A program made the translations under genes and the position numbers. Below are positions 1-9,300 of a stretch of DNA of 64,000 nt, piece by piece. The first letter of the stretch is position 1. Each line of letters starts with the position of its first letter. Under the pieces are notes generated by a model. That model was not told the DNA's origin, searched no databases, and was given only the letters and a program-made list of their open reading frames with translations. Origin of the DNA: Pseudomonas sp. SCA2728.1_7 (lineage in GTDB: Bacteria; Pseudomonadota; Gammaproteobacteria; Pseudomonadales; Pseudomonadaceae); contig NZ_CP073104.1 in the NCBI RefSeq assembly GCF_018138145.1, positions 3,348,001-3,412,000 of the forward strand. Direction: 5' to 3'.

Positions 1-1
1 A

Positions 2-307
2 CCGATTGGCCAATTGGTGCCGCAGGTGTCGCCGGGTTATGGCTACGCGGCGATTACCGTGGCGTTTCTTGGGCGTCTGAATCCGATCGGGATTCTGTTT
101 TCGAGCCTGCTGATGGCGCTGCTGTACATCGGTGGCGAGAGCGCGCAAATGACGATGAATCTGCCGCAGGCGATCACCCAGTTGTTTCAGGGAATGATGC
201 TGTTTTTCCTGCTCGCCTGTGACGTGCTGATCCTCTATCGGCCACGCCTGAACCTGAGCTGGGTGAAGCGCACCTCGACCACTGCCGTAACCGCCGGAGC
301 GCTGTGA
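2..307 (+). CDS. ABC transporter permease, nucleoside/purine type (3' part)
   Basis: The reading frame is open from the window edge, so the start lies upstream; about 101 C-terminal residues are visible. It is hydrophobic, with two or three membrane segments, and keeps the PGYGYAAITVAFLGRLNP segment typical of the YufP/NupP-like permeases that import nucleosides or purine bases (BPD_transp_2 family). Its TGA overlaps the ATG of the second permease by one base, so the two are translationally coupled and probably form a heterodimeric inner membrane channel. The binding protein at 5967-7040 is the likely partner; the ATPase should lie just upstream of the window. The substrate is inferred from the neighbouring purine deaminases. 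Confidence 0.85.
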   Translation, partial: PIGQLVPQVSPGYGYAAITVAFLGRLNPIGILFSSLLMALLYIGGESAQMTMNLPQAITQLFQGMMLFFLLACDVLILYRPRLNLSWVKRTSTTAVTAGAL

Positions 308-1233
308 TGGATATCGATCTGTTGAGCAATATTTTCTACGCCATGGTGCGGTGCGGCACGCCGCTGTTGCTGGTGGCACTGGGTGAACTGATTTGCGAAA
401 AGAGCGGCGTGCTCAATCTTGGGCAGGAAGGGATGATGCTGTTTGGCGCGGTGATCGGTTTTATCGTCGCGCTGAACAGCGGCAACCTGTGGCTGGGCGT
501 GTTGCTGGCGATGCTTGCCGGCATGTTGCTGTCGTCACTGTTTGCGCTGGTGGCGTTGGTGTTCAACGCCAATCAGGTGGCGACCGGGTTGGCCCTGACG
601 ATTTTTGGTGTCGGGCTGTCGACCTTTGTCGGCGCGGCTTGGGTGGGTAAACCGCTGGCGGGTTTTGAGCCGTTGGCGATTCCTTGGCTGAGTGAAATCC
701 CGCTGATCGGGCGGATGCTGTTTGCTCAGGATTTGCTGGTGTATCTGTCGTTCGCGCTGTTTGCGCTGGTGGCATGGGTGATCATCAAAAGTCGTGTCGG
801 GCTGATCATTCAAGCTGTGGGTGAGAACCCGGATGCGGCCAGTGCGATGGGCTTGCCGGTGTTGACCGTGCGCACCTTGGCGGTGCTGTTCGGCGGGGCG
901 ATGGCCGGGTTGGCCGGGGCTTATCTGTCGCTGGCGTACACACCGATGTGGGCGGAAAACATGACTGCCGGGCGTGGCTGGATCGCGCTGGCGCTGGTGG
1001 TGTTTGCCAGTTGGCGAGTGTGGCGGTTGTTGCTCGGGGCATATCTGTTTGGCCTCGCCAGCATCCTGCATTTGGTGGCGCAGGGGTTGGGGCTGGCGAT
1101 TCCGTCGAGTTTGCTGGCGATGCTGCCGTATGTGGCGACGATTGTGGTGCTGGTGTTGTTGTCGCGGGATGCGCTGCGGACGCGGTTGTATGCGCCGGTG
1201 TCGCTTGGGCAGCCTTGGCAGGCGGGGCATTAA
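307..1233 (+). CDS. ABC transporter permease, nucleoside/purine type
   Basis: This 308-residue protein is a second inner membrane permease of the BPD_transp_2 family (YufQ/NupQ-like), with about eight to ten hydrophobic segments. The family motif LGELICEKSGVLNLGQEG appears near residues 26-43 and the cytoplasmic loop AVGENPDAASAMG near 177-189. I chose ATG 307, which overlaps the stop of the preceding permease, over the GTG three bases earlier. It probably pairs with that permease for purine or nucleoside import. A REP element follows directly, so the operon probably ends here. Confidence 0.9.
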   Translation: MDIDLLSNIFYAMVRCGTPLLLVALGELICEKSGVLNLGQEGMMLFGAVIGFIVALNSGNLWLGVLLAMLAGMLLSSLFALVALVFNANQVATGLALTIFGVGLSTFVGAAWVGKPLAGFEPLAIPWLSEIPLIGRMLFAQDLLVYLSFALFALVAWVIIKSRVGLIIQAVGENPDAASAMGLPVLTVRTLAVLFGGAMAGLAGAYLSLAYTPMWAENMTAGRGWIALALVVFASWRVWRLLLGAYLFGLASILHLVAQGLGLAIPSSLLAMLPYVATIVVLVLLSRDALRTRLYAPVSLGQPWQAGH

Positions 1234-1253
1234 TTATTGTTTGGGCGGGCCTC

Positions 1254-1326
1254 TTCGCGAGCAGGCTCGCTCCCACATTTGACCGAGTTCAATCAGATTC
1301 CCTGTGGGAGCGAGCCTGCTCGCGAA
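1254..1326. repeat. REP pair, GTGGGAGC type, inside-out arrangement
   Basis: Two perfectly complementary 24-base arms (1254-1277 and 1303-1326) are separated by 25 bases. The TTCGCGAGC ends face outward and the TCCCACA ends face inward, the reverse of the normal layout in this window. The element overlaps the 3' end of the minus-strand gene that follows. Confidence 0.9.
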
Positions 1327-1712
1327 GACTTACTCACAGGCAACACTTGAGCAACGCCCCACGCCAGTTCGAAGACCAGGAAAACAATCAGAATCGAACT
1401 GGCGCCATGCAGCAAGGCATACCCCTGCCAAGCCGCAAACAAAAACCTGGCCACCGCGTCATACCGTCCATAAAGCGCCTGCGGATCACGAATACGCAGC
1501 ACCGCCCAAACACACACCACCGACCCCAACAGATTCGCCATCAACATATGCACAGGCTGAAACACCGGCAGCTCGCCGGGCAAATCCAGTCCGCTCAACA
1601 ATCCATGCACAAGCGCAAAACTCCACGGCGTGGCAAACGCTGCCGTGACGATCAAGTCATACCAGGCGCTGCCGCGCACCACATTGCGATACTGCGTTGA
1701 AGTCCACATCAT
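1293..1712 (-). CDS. small integral membrane protein, unknown function
   Basis: This 139-residue protein has about four predicted membrane segments (roughly residues 18-38, 52-72, 86-105 and 106-122) and no motif I can name. ATG 1712 is preceded by GGAG at a 5-base spacing. A MerR-type promoter with a palindromic spacer lies 30-60 bases upstream and points at this gene, so it is probably the main target of the divergent MerR regulator. The last dozen residues (SKSSRAGSLPQ) are encoded inside a REP arm, so the ancestral stop was probably lost to the insertion. Function is unknown; the context suggests an inducible stress or drug response. Confidence 0.7.
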   Translation of the reverse strand: MMWTSTQYRNVVRGSAWYDLIVTAAFATPWSFALVHGLLSGLDLPGELPVFQPVHMLMANLLGSVVCVWAVLRIRDPQALYGRYDAVARFLFAAWQGYALLHGASSILIVFLVFELAWGVAQVLPVSKSSRAGSLPQGI

Positions 1713-1741
1713 CCATGCTCCAGAAATTCAGGGAGCCTCCA

Positions 1742-1772
1742 CGGTAAAGCCTGGAGTATGCTCCAGGGTCAA
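1742..1772 (-). promoter_or_regulatory. MerR-type operator and promoter for the 1293-1712 gene
   Basis: The perfect palindrome CCTGGAGTATGCTCCAGG (1750-1767) lies between a minus-strand -35 TTGACC (1767-1772) and a -10-like TTTACC/TTACCG (1742-1748). The spacer is 18-19 bases. An over-long spacer holding a dyad is the hallmark of MerR-activated promoters. The regulator gene starts 26 bases away on the other strand. Confidence 0.7.
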
Positions 1773-1792
1773 TAGCCCTTTTGAGAGCCCGC

Positions 1793-2143
1793 ATGCGCAT
1801 CGGTGAATTAGCCCAGGCCAGTGCCGTCAGCCGTGACACCCTGCGTTTCTATGAGCAGCGCGGGTTGATCGCGGCGCAGCGCAGTGCCAATAGTTACCGC
1901 GACTATCCGCCGGAGATGGTGCAACTGGTGCTCTATATCAAAACGGCGCAGCGTCTGGGATTTACCCTCGGCGAGATCGGCGACAGCGTCGCGGCGCTGT
2001 GGAACGCACCCGATCCGGACAACGCCGTGGCGCAGTTGCTGCGCGACAAACTGCAACTGATCGAAACCCGCATGCGCGAACTCGATGCGCTGCGGCAGGA
2101 GTTGCAACTTCGCCTCGGTCAGGCCTGTCCATTGAATCCATGA
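1793..2143 (+). CDS. MerR-family transcriptional regulator
   Basis: This 116-residue protein starts with the MerR winged helix (MRIGELAQASAVSRDTLRFYEQRGLI, residues 1-26) and continues into the long dimerisation helix (about 75-110). I took ATG 1793 because the family consensus begins there. The C-terminus has a single Cys near residue 112 (QACPLNP), so it lacks the paired cysteines of metal sensors; it more likely senses an organic effector or redox state. It is divergent from the membrane protein gene and shares its operator. The SDR gene begins 25 bases downstream and is probably co-transcribed. Confidence 0.85.
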   Translation: MRIGELAQASAVSRDTLRFYEQRGLIAAQRSANSYRDYPPEMVQLVLYIKTAQRLGFTLGEIGDSVAALWNAPDPDNAVAQLLRDKLQLIETRMRELDALRQELQLRLGQACPLNP

Positions 2144-2168
2144 TCCTCATTCATCAAGGAAGCCTTTC

Positions 2169-2852
2169 ATGTCTGCAAAAAACGCACTGATCATCGGCGC
2201 CTCCCGAGGCCTTGGCCTCGGTCTGGTGAAAACCCTGCTGGCCGACGGCTGGCAAGTCACGGCCACCGTGCGCAATCCTGCCAATGCTCAGGCACTGGAA
2301 GCGCTGGGCAAGGTGCGGATCGAGAAGCTCGACATGGACGACCAGCAAGCGGTCATTGCTCTGAGCCAACAGCTCAAGGGCGACACCTTCGACCTGCTGT
2401 TCGTCAACGCCGGGGTCAAAGGCCCGGCCGATCAAACCCCGGGTGGCGCGACACTCGCTGAAGTCGGTCAGTTGTTTTTCACCAACGCCGTGGCGCCGAT
2501 CAATCTGGCTCAGCGTTTTGCCGGGCAGATTCGTGACGGCAGCGGTGTGCTGGCGTTCATGAGTTCCGGACTGGGCAGCGTGACCGTGCCGGACGCGCCG
2601 GAGCTGGCGCTGTACAAGGCGAGCAAGGCTGCGCTGAATTCGATGACCAACAGTTTTGTCACGCAATTGGGCGAGCAGAAGATGACCGTGTTGTCGCTGC
2701 ATCCGGGTTGGGTGAAGACCGACATGGGCGGCGAAGGGGCGGACCTTGACGTGGAAACCAGCACCCGTGGGCTGGTCGATCAGGTGAATGCGTATACCGG
2801 CAAGGGCGGGCATCACTTCATCAATTACAAGGGTGAAACTATTCCCTGGTAA
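2169..2852 (+). CDS. short-chain dehydrogenase/reductase
   Basis: This 227-residue classical SDR should be a cytosolic NAD(P)H-dependent oxidoreductase; its substrate is unknown. The Rossmann motif GASRGLG covers residues 10-16, NAG follows in the central strand, and the catalytic pair is Tyr149/Lys153 in YKASK. Arg13 and Arg36 favour NADPH. AAGGA lies a few bases before ATG 2169. It follows the MerR gene in the same direction, which suggests a detoxifying reductase under the same control. The family includes CsgA-like and carbonyl-reductase-like members. Confidence 0.85.
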   Translation: MSAKNALIIGASRGLGLGLVKTLLADGWQVTATVRNPANAQALEALGKVRIEKLDMDDQQAVIALSQQLKGDTFDLLFVNAGVKGPADQTPGGATLAEVGQLFFTNAVAPINLAQRFAGQIRDGSGVLAFMSSGLGSVTVPDAPELALYKASKAALNSMTNSFVTQLGEQKMTVLSLHPGWVKTDMGGEGADLDVETSTRGLVDQVNAYTGKGGHHFINYKGETIPW

Positions 2853-2866
2853 GCACGCAAATCCCC

Positions 2867-2956
2867 TGTAGGAGTGAGCCTGTTCGCGATAGCGGTGTGT
2901 CATTCAGCAAAAGTGTTGCCTGATACACCGCTATCGCGAGCAGGCTCACTCCTACA
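2867..2956. repeat. REP pair, GTAGGAGT type
   Basis: Inverted arms of about 31 bases start and end with TGTAGGAG/CTCCTACA and enclose a spacer of about 27 bases. One arm carries a single mismatch (CTGTTCGC for CTGCTCGC). Confidence 0.92.
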
Positions 2957-3105
2957 AGGGACCGTGTTGTCCGGTCGGGTTGGGCTTGCCCGCTGCAACA
3001 ATTTGTTTGAAACTGCGCACCTCGTCCCCGCGGCGACCCTGGATCAGCAGACAGGGCATCACTGAGCTGGCAACCCTGAACCCCATTTTCAGAGGAGCCG
3101 GCAAC

Positions 3106-4464
3106 ATGCCCGCGACCCGTACCTGGTTAAAAAATCCCCTCGCCATTTTCACTTCCAACGCGCTTGATGCCCGTGGCGGTCTAGTCGTGCAAGACGGTGT
3201 CATCGTCGAAGTCCTCGCCGCTGGCCAGCAGCCGTCGGCGCCGTGCAATGCAGTGTTCGATGCCCGCGAGCATGTGATCCTGCCGGGCCTGATCAACACC
3301 CACCACCACTTCTATCAAACCCTGACTCGCGCCTGGGCGCCGGTGGTCAATCAGCCGTTGTTCCCGTGGCTGAAAACCCTGTACCCGGTGTGGGCGCGCC
3401 TGACACCGGAAAAACTCGCCCTCGCCACCAAAGTCGCTTTGGCCGAGCTGTTGCTGTCGGGCTGCACCACCGCAGCCGACCATCACTACCTGTTCCCGGA
3501 CGGCCTGGAAAACGCCATCGACGTGCAAGTCGAAACTGTCCGCGAACTGGGCATGCGCGCCATGCTTACCCGTGGTTCGATGAGCCTCGGCGAGAAGGAC
3601 GGCGGCCTGCCGCCGCAGCAGACCGTGCAAGAAGGTCAGGTGATTCTCGACGACAGTCAGCGCCTGATTCACGAGTACCACGAACGTGGCGACGGCGCGC
3701 AGATCCAGATCGCCCTGGCGCCGTGCTCGCCGTTCTCGGTGACCCCGGAAATCATGTCGGCCAGTGCTGAGTTGGCGAACAAGCTCGACGTGCGCCTGCA
3801 CACGCACTTGGCCGAAACCCTCGACGAAGAAGATTTCTGCCTGCAGCGTTTCGGCCTGCGCACTGTCGATTATCTCGACAGCGTCGGCTGGCTCGGCCCG
3901 CGCACTTGGCTGGCCCACGGCATCCATTTCAACCCGGACGAAATCGCTCGTCTCGGCGAGGCGGGCACCGGTATCTGCCATTGCCCGAGCTCGAACATGC
4001 GTCTGGCTTCCGGCATTTGCCCGAGTATCGATCTGACTGACGCCGGTGCGCTGTTTGGTCTGGGCGTCGATGGTTCGGCGTCCAACGATGCGTCGAACAT
4101 GATTCTCGAAGCGCGTCAGGCGTTGTACATCCAGCGTCTGCGTTATGGCGCGGAGAAGATTACGCCGGAACGCGTCCTGGGCTGGGCGACCAAGGGTTCG
4201 GCGAGCTTGTTGGGCCGTACTGATATTGGTGAGATTGCTGTGGGCAAGCAGGCGGATCTGGCGTTGTTCAAGCTTGATGAGCTGCGTTTCTCGGGCAGCC
4301 ATGATCCGATTTCGGCGTTGCTATTGTGCGGCGCGGATCGTGCGGATCGGGTGATGATTGGCGGCAAGTGGCGTGTGGTCGATGGCCAAGTCGAAGGACT
4401 GGACCTGAAAGGCCTGATCGCCGATCACAGCCAGGCGGCTCGCCAGTTGATCGCCGGTACCTGA
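3106..4464 (+). CDS. 8-oxoguanine/guanine deaminase (amidohydrolase)
   Basis: This 452-residue zinc amidohydrolase resembles, as I recall it, the P. aeruginosa PA0142 8-oxoguanine deaminase, which converts 8-oxoguanine to urate and also uses guanine or isocytosine-like bases. The N-terminal metal motif THHHFYQTLTRAW covers residues 65-77. HTHLAE supplies the next histidine, LAHGIHF the third, and GVDGSASND the metal aspartate. I took ATG 3106, preceded by AGAGGAG, rather than an upstream extension through REP-flanking DNA. Lying between a purine-type permease pair and a BMP binding protein, it probably channels imported or damaged bases into urate/xanthine catabolism. Plain guanine deaminase activity cannot be excluded. 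Confidence 0.85.
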   Translation: MPATRTWLKNPLAIFTSNALDARGGLVVQDGVIVEVLAAGQQPSAPCNAVFDAREHVILPGLINTHHHFYQTLTRAWAPVVNQPLFPWLKTLYPVWARLTPEKLALATKVALAELLLSGCTTAADHHYLFPDGLENAIDVQVETVRELGMRAMLTRGSMSLGEKDGGLPPQQTVQEGQVILDDSQRLIHEYHERGDGAQIQIALAPCSPFSVTPEIMSASAELANKLDVRLHTHLAETLDEEDFCLQRFGLRTVDYLDSVGWLGPRTWLAHGIHFNPDEIARLGEAGTGICHCPSSNMRLASGICPSIDLTDAGALFGLGVDGSASNDASNMILEARQALYIQRLRYGAEKITPERVLGWATKGSASLLGRTDIGEIAVGKQADLALFKLDELRFSGSHDPISALLLCGADRADRVMIGGKWRVVDGQVEGLDLKGLIADHSQAARQLIAGT

Positions 4465-4482
4465 TCCACCATCGTTCAAAAC

Positions 4483-4572
4483 TGTGGGAGCGAGCCTGCT
4501 CGCGAAGCGGGAATGTCAGGCAACATGTTTGTTGATTGACACACCGCCTTCGCGAGCAGGCTCGCTCCCACA
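4483..4572. repeat. REP pair, GTGGGAGC type
   Basis: Inverted arms begin TGTGGGAGCGAGCC and end GGCTCGCTCCCACA, spanning 90 bases. It lies between the convergent deaminase and chaA genes and could act as a bidirectional terminator or mRNA stabiliser. Confidence 0.92.
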
Positions 4573-4588
4573 TGGGTATCTGCCAGCC

Positions 4589-5680
4589 CTAAAGACCGAG
4601 CAGGGACAGCATGATGAAGGTCGCAAACAATACGAAGTGGGTCATGCCCTCAATGGCATTGGTCTCACCATCATTCAGGTTGATCGCGCTGACGATCAGC
4701 GTGATGAAGATCATCACCGTCTGCACCGGCGTCATCGCCATCTGAAACGGTTGGCCGGTGTACAGCGCCATCGCCTCCATCACTGGCACCGTCAAGATCA
4801 CCGTCGACAGTGACGCGCCCATCGCAATGTTCACCACCGACTGCATACGGTTGGCCAACGCTGCACGCAACGCGGTCAAAATCTCCGGCGCAGCAGAAAT
4901 CGCCGCGACCAGAATCGCCGTGATCACCGGCGGTGCGCCCGTGCCTTCCAGGCCCAGATCGAGGGTCTTCGACATCACTTCGGCCAATGCGCCGATCACC
5001 ACAATGCCAAACACCAGAATGCCGATCGACAGGCCGATGCCCGGCGCTTTCGCCTGCGCGTCCTGCGGTTCTTTCTTGCGGCGTTTGTCCGGGTAGCTGT
5101 AGCTGAAAAAGTAACTGTGCGGGCCGACTTGCATGCGCAGAAACAGCGCGTAAAGCACCACCATTGCACCGATGGTGAACGCCGAATAAATCTTCCAGTT
5201 GGCCTCGGGAATGAACTCCGGCACCACCATCGATACGCCCATGGCGGTGAGGATCATCACGCTGTAGCTGCGCGCGGAATCGTCGTTGTACGACTGTTCG
5301 CCGTGCTTGATCCCGCCCATCAGCGCGGCGAGGCCGAGGATGCCGTTGATGTCGAGCATCACCGCCGAATAGATCGTGTCACGCACCAACGTGGGCGACG
5401 CTTCGTTGCTCATCATGATCGCGAGAATCACCACTTCGACCAGCACAGCCGCGAGGGTGAGGATCATCGTGCCGTAAGGGTCGCCGACCTTTTCCGCGAG
5501 CAATTCGGCGTGATGGGCGACGCGCATCGAGGCGGCGACGATGAAAGCGATCAGCACCAGGCCGGCAGTCAGCGCGACGATCTGGCCGCTGTGCAGCATC
5601 CAGTGTTCCAACGGATAGGCGACGCAGGCGGCGATGACGGCCAGGAGCAGAAAGCTTTCTTGCTTGAGGATTGTGAACAT
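4589..5680 (-). CDS. chaA: calcium/proton (sodium/proton) antiporter ChaA
   Basis: This 363-residue inner membrane exchanger of the CaCA family exports Ca2+ or Na+ (K+ in some species) in exchange for protons. About eleven membrane segments are visible. The first alpha-repeat contains TLAAVLVEVVILAIMM (about residues 97-112) and the second AAISAAPEILTALRAA (about 267-282); each carries an acidic ion-binding residue in a helix. A hydrophilic loop, YPDKRRKKEPQDAQAK, separates the halves. Length matches E. coli ChaA. It stands alone between two REP elements, with no visible operon partner. Confidence 0.92.
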   Translation of the reverse strand: MFTILKQESFLLLAVIAACVAYPLEHWMLHSGQIVALTAGLVLIAFIVAASMRVAHHAELLAEKVGDPYGTMILTLAAVLVEVVILAIMMSNEASPTLVRDTIYSAVMLDINGILGLAALMGGIKHGEQSYNDDSARSYSVMILTAMGVSMVVPEFIPEANWKIYSAFTIGAMVVLYALFLRMQVGPHSYFFSYSYPDKRRKKEPQDAQAKAPGIGLSIGILVFGIVVIGALAEVMSKTLDLGLEGTGAPPVITAILVAAISAAPEILTALRAALANRMQSVVNIAMGASLSTVILTVPVMEAMALYTGQPFQMAMTPVQTVMIFITLIVSAINLNDGETNAIEGMTHFVLFATFIMLSLLGL

Positions 5681-5810
5681 GGCGGGCCTTTTGCCGAAGA
5701 GTGCGAATGAGCTACTGACTGCGGGGCGGCGCTAACGTTTCGTTACACCTTAGCGCACCAAGCGCTGGCAGGGCTTTTGGCAGTTGCACTTTTATTGGCC
5801 TTGAGGGCGC

Positions 5811-5875
5811 TATCGCGAGCAGGCTCACTCCTACAGTTGACCGCATTCCCCTGTAGGAGTGAGCCTGCTCGCGAT
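5811..5875. repeat. REP pair, GTAGGAGT type, inside-out arrangement
   Basis: The left arm ends CTCCTACA and the right arm begins TGTAGGAG, so the CTCCTACA ends face inward across a 16-base spacer. It is the second of two inside-out pairs in the window and sits in the divergent gap between chaA and the BMP gene. Confidence 0.88.
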
Positions 5876-5966
5876 GGCCGTTACGCGATTTCGGATTGTT
5901 TGTTGTCCTGTTGGTCAGCAATTTGCATTGGCCCTGACCACACACAACAAAATGGAGCTCCAATTC

Positions 5967-7040
5967 ATGCAAATACGTCCGCTGCACAAACTGCTGTGCG
6001 CCGCCCTCGGTCTGGGGATCAGTCTGAGCGCCAGCGCTGCCGATCCGCTGAAGGTCGGTTTCGTTTACATCGGCCCGATCGGTGATCACGGCTGGACGTA
6101 TCAGCATGAGCAGGGGCGCAAGGCACTCGCAGAAAAACTAGGTACGCAGATCACCACCAACTACGTCGAGAACGTTGCTGAAGGCGCCGACGCCGAGCGG
6201 GTCATCCGCAATATGGCCAAGGACAACTACGACTTGATTTTCACCACTTCCTTCGGCTACATGAATCCGACACTGAAGGTCGCCAAGCAATTTCCCAAGG
6301 TGACCTTCGAACACGCCACCGGCTACAAGCAAGACAAGAACCTCGGCACCTACCTGGCGCGCACCTACGAGGGGCGCTACGTCGGCGGTTTCCTCGCGGC
6401 GAAGATGACCAAGACCAAGAAGATCGGTTACGTCGCTTCGTTCCCGATCCCCGAGGTGATCCGCGATATCAACTCGATTCAACTGGCCTTGAACAAGTAC
6501 AACCCAGGCACCGAGATCAAAGTGGTGTGGGTCAACTCGTGGTTCGACCCGGGCAAGGAAGCCGATGCCGCCAACGCGCTGATCGATCAGGGCGTCGACG
6601 TGGTGTTCCAGCACACCGACAGCCCGGCGCCGATTCAGGCCGCCGAACGTCGTGGCGTGTACGCGGTGGGTTACGCCTCGGACATGGCGCACTTCGGCCC
6701 GAAAGCCGTGCTGACCTCGATCGTCAACGACTGGGCGCCGCACTATATTCAAGCGACGCAAAGCGTGATCGATCACACCTGGAAATCCCAGGATTACTGG
6801 GGCGGGTTGAAGGAAGGCACGGTTGAACTGCCGATCAGCGACCTGGTGCCGGCACCAGTGAAAGCCGAGGCCGAGCAGATCATTGCCGACATCAAGAGCG
6901 GTGCGTTCCAGCCGTTCACCGGGCCGATCAAGGATCAGGCCGGGGTCGAGAAAATCCCCGCAGGTGTAAGCGCAACCACTGCGGAACTGGCGTCGATGAA
7001 CTATTACGTTGAAGGCATGAAGGCTGAGATGCCGAAGTAA
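5967..7040 (+). CDS. BMP-family ABC transporter substrate-binding protein (purine/nucleoside)
   Basis: This 357-residue periplasmic binding protein has a Sec signal peptide; cleavage is probable after ASAA (about residue 25). The Bmp domain (PF02608) follows with DPLKVGFVYIGPIGDHGWTY at its start and the FTTSFGYM and FQHTDSPAP segments that line the ligand pocket in this family. I chose ATG 5967 because GGAG sits 9 bases upstream and the signal peptide begins there. Family members such as PnrA bind purine nucleosides. It is separated from its probable permeases (2-1233) by the deaminase and chaA genes. Confidence 0.9.
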   Translation: MQIRPLHKLLCAALGLGISLSASAADPLKVGFVYIGPIGDHGWTYQHEQGRKALAEKLGTQITTNYVENVAEGADAERVIRNMAKDNYDLIFTTSFGYMNPTLKVAKQFPKVTFEHATGYKQDKNLGTYLARTYEGRYVGGFLAAKMTKTKKIGYVASFPIPEVIRDINSIQLALNKYNPGTEIKVVWVNSWFDPGKEADAANALIDQGVDVVFQHTDSPAPIQAAERRGVYAVGYASDMAHFGPKAVLTSIVNDWAPHYIQATQSVIDHTWKSQDYWGGLKEGTVELPISDLVPAPVKAEAEQIIADIKSGAFQPFTGPIKDQAGVEKIPAGVSATTAELASMNYYVEGMKAEMPK

Positions 7041-7062
7041 TCCCAGTCATACCACCGTCCCT

Positions 7063-7152
7063 TGTAGGAGTGAGCCTGCTCGCGATAGCGGTGGGTCATT
7101 CAGCAAAAGTGTCGCCTGATACACCGCTATCGCGAGCAGGCTCACTCCTACA
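7063..7152. repeat. REP pair, GTAGGAGT type
   Basis: Near-perfect inverted arms of about 31 bases flank a short spacer. It is very similar to the element at 2867-2956, including the CATTCAGCAAAAGTG spacer text, which points to recent duplication of the whole unit. Confidence 0.92.
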
Positions 7153-7182
7153 TTTGATCTTCAGCGCTCTCAAGGATTGTGT

Positions 7183-8148
7183 ATGGATCAGCTTCCGATC
7201 ATCGACATCAGCCCGCTCTATTCCGCCGACGAAAACGCCTGGCCCGCCGTGGCCGGGCAAATCGACCTGGCCTGCCGCGAGTGGGGTTTCTTCTACATCA
7301 AGGGTCACCCGATTTCGGCGCAGCGCATCGACGCCGTGCTCAATCAGACTCAGCGTTTTTTTGCCCTGCCCGCAGCGGAAAAACTCAAGATCGACATCAC
7401 CCAGACGCGCCACCATCGCGGCTACGGCGCCATCGCCACCGAGCAACTCGACCCGAGCAAGCCCAGCGACCTCAAAGAAACCTTCGACATGGGCCTGCAC
7501 CTGCCGGCCAACCATCCCGACGTGCTCGCCGAAAAACCGTTGCGCGGGCCGAACCGGCATCCAGCGCAAACCGGATGGGCTGAGTTGATGGAGCAGCACT
7601 ACCTCGACATGCAGGCCCTCGCGCAAACCTTGTTGCGGGCGATGACCCTCGCACTGAATATCGAACGCGACTTCTTCGACAGCCGTTTCAACGACCCCGT
7701 CAGCGTGCTGCGCATGATCCATTACCCACCGCGCCACACCGCCAGCTCCGCCGAGCAGCAAGGCGCCGGCGCGCATACCGATTACGGCTGCATCACCCTG
7801 CTCTATCAGGACAGCGCCGGCGGCCTGCAAGTGAAAAACGTCAAAGGCGAATGGATTGATGCGCCACCGATCGACGGCACCTTCGTGGTCAACCTCGGCG
7901 ACATGATGGCGCGCTGGAGCAACGACCGTTATCGCTCGACCCCGCACCGGGTGATCAGCCCGCTCGGCGTGGACCGCTACTCGATGCCGTTCTTTGCCGA
8001 GCCACACCCGGACACGCGCATCGAATGCCTGCCCGGATGTCAGGACGCACAGCATCCAGCGAAATATCCGACCACCACTTGCGCCGAATTCCTGCTGTCG
8101 CGCTTCGCCGATACCTACGCTTATCGCCGTGAGCAGGAAGCCGTTTGA
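7183..8148 (+). CDS. 2-oxoglutarate/Fe(II)-dependent oxygenase, isopenicillin N synthase family
   Basis: This 321-residue protein has the N-terminal DIOX_N segment (PIIDISPLYSADENAW, then WGFFYIKGHPI) and the C-terminal jelly roll. The iron ligands are His198 and Asp200 in HTDYGCITLL and His255 in STPHRVISP; the Arg265-region RYSMPFF supplies the usual 2-oxoglutarate contact. ATG 7183 has AAGGA upstream and replaces a TTG six bases earlier. The substrate is unknown. Its place between a purine binding protein and adenine deaminase suggests oxidation of a purine or related metabolite, but that is inference only. Confidence 0.85.
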   Translation: MDQLPIIDISPLYSADENAWPAVAGQIDLACREWGFFYIKGHPISAQRIDAVLNQTQRFFALPAAEKLKIDITQTRHHRGYGAIATEQLDPSKPSDLKETFDMGLHLPANHPDVLAEKPLRGPNRHPAQTGWAELMEQHYLDMQALAQTLLRAMTLALNIERDFFDSRFNDPVSVLRMIHYPPRHTASSAEQQGAGAHTDYGCITLLYQDSAGGLQVKNVKGEWIDAPPIDGTFVVNLGDMMARWSNDRYRSTPHRVISPLGVDRYSMPFFAEPHPDTRIECLPGCQDAQHPAKYPTTTCAEFLLSRFADTYAYRREQEAV

Positions 8149-8219
8149 TGGATCGCTTGGTCAGGTTTTGCCAATTGTTTCGGCGAGCATCTGTAGAATG
8201 CCGCCATTGCACCTGATGA

Positions 8220-9182
<963 letters not shown>

Positions 9183-9200
9183 GCAACACCGCAAAACCCT

Positions 9201-9289
9201 TGTAGGAGTGAGCCTGCTCGCGATAGCGGAGTGTCAGCCACAGATGTGTTAGCTGACAGAACGCAATCGCGAGCAGGCTCACTCCTACA
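9201..9289. repeat. REP pair, GTAGGAGT type
   Basis: Inverted arms TGTAGGAG...CTCCTACA span 89 bases between the convergent adenine deaminase and MFS genes. The inner stem has diverged from the other copies. Confidence 0.9.
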
Positions 9290-9300
9290 TTGGATAGGTG

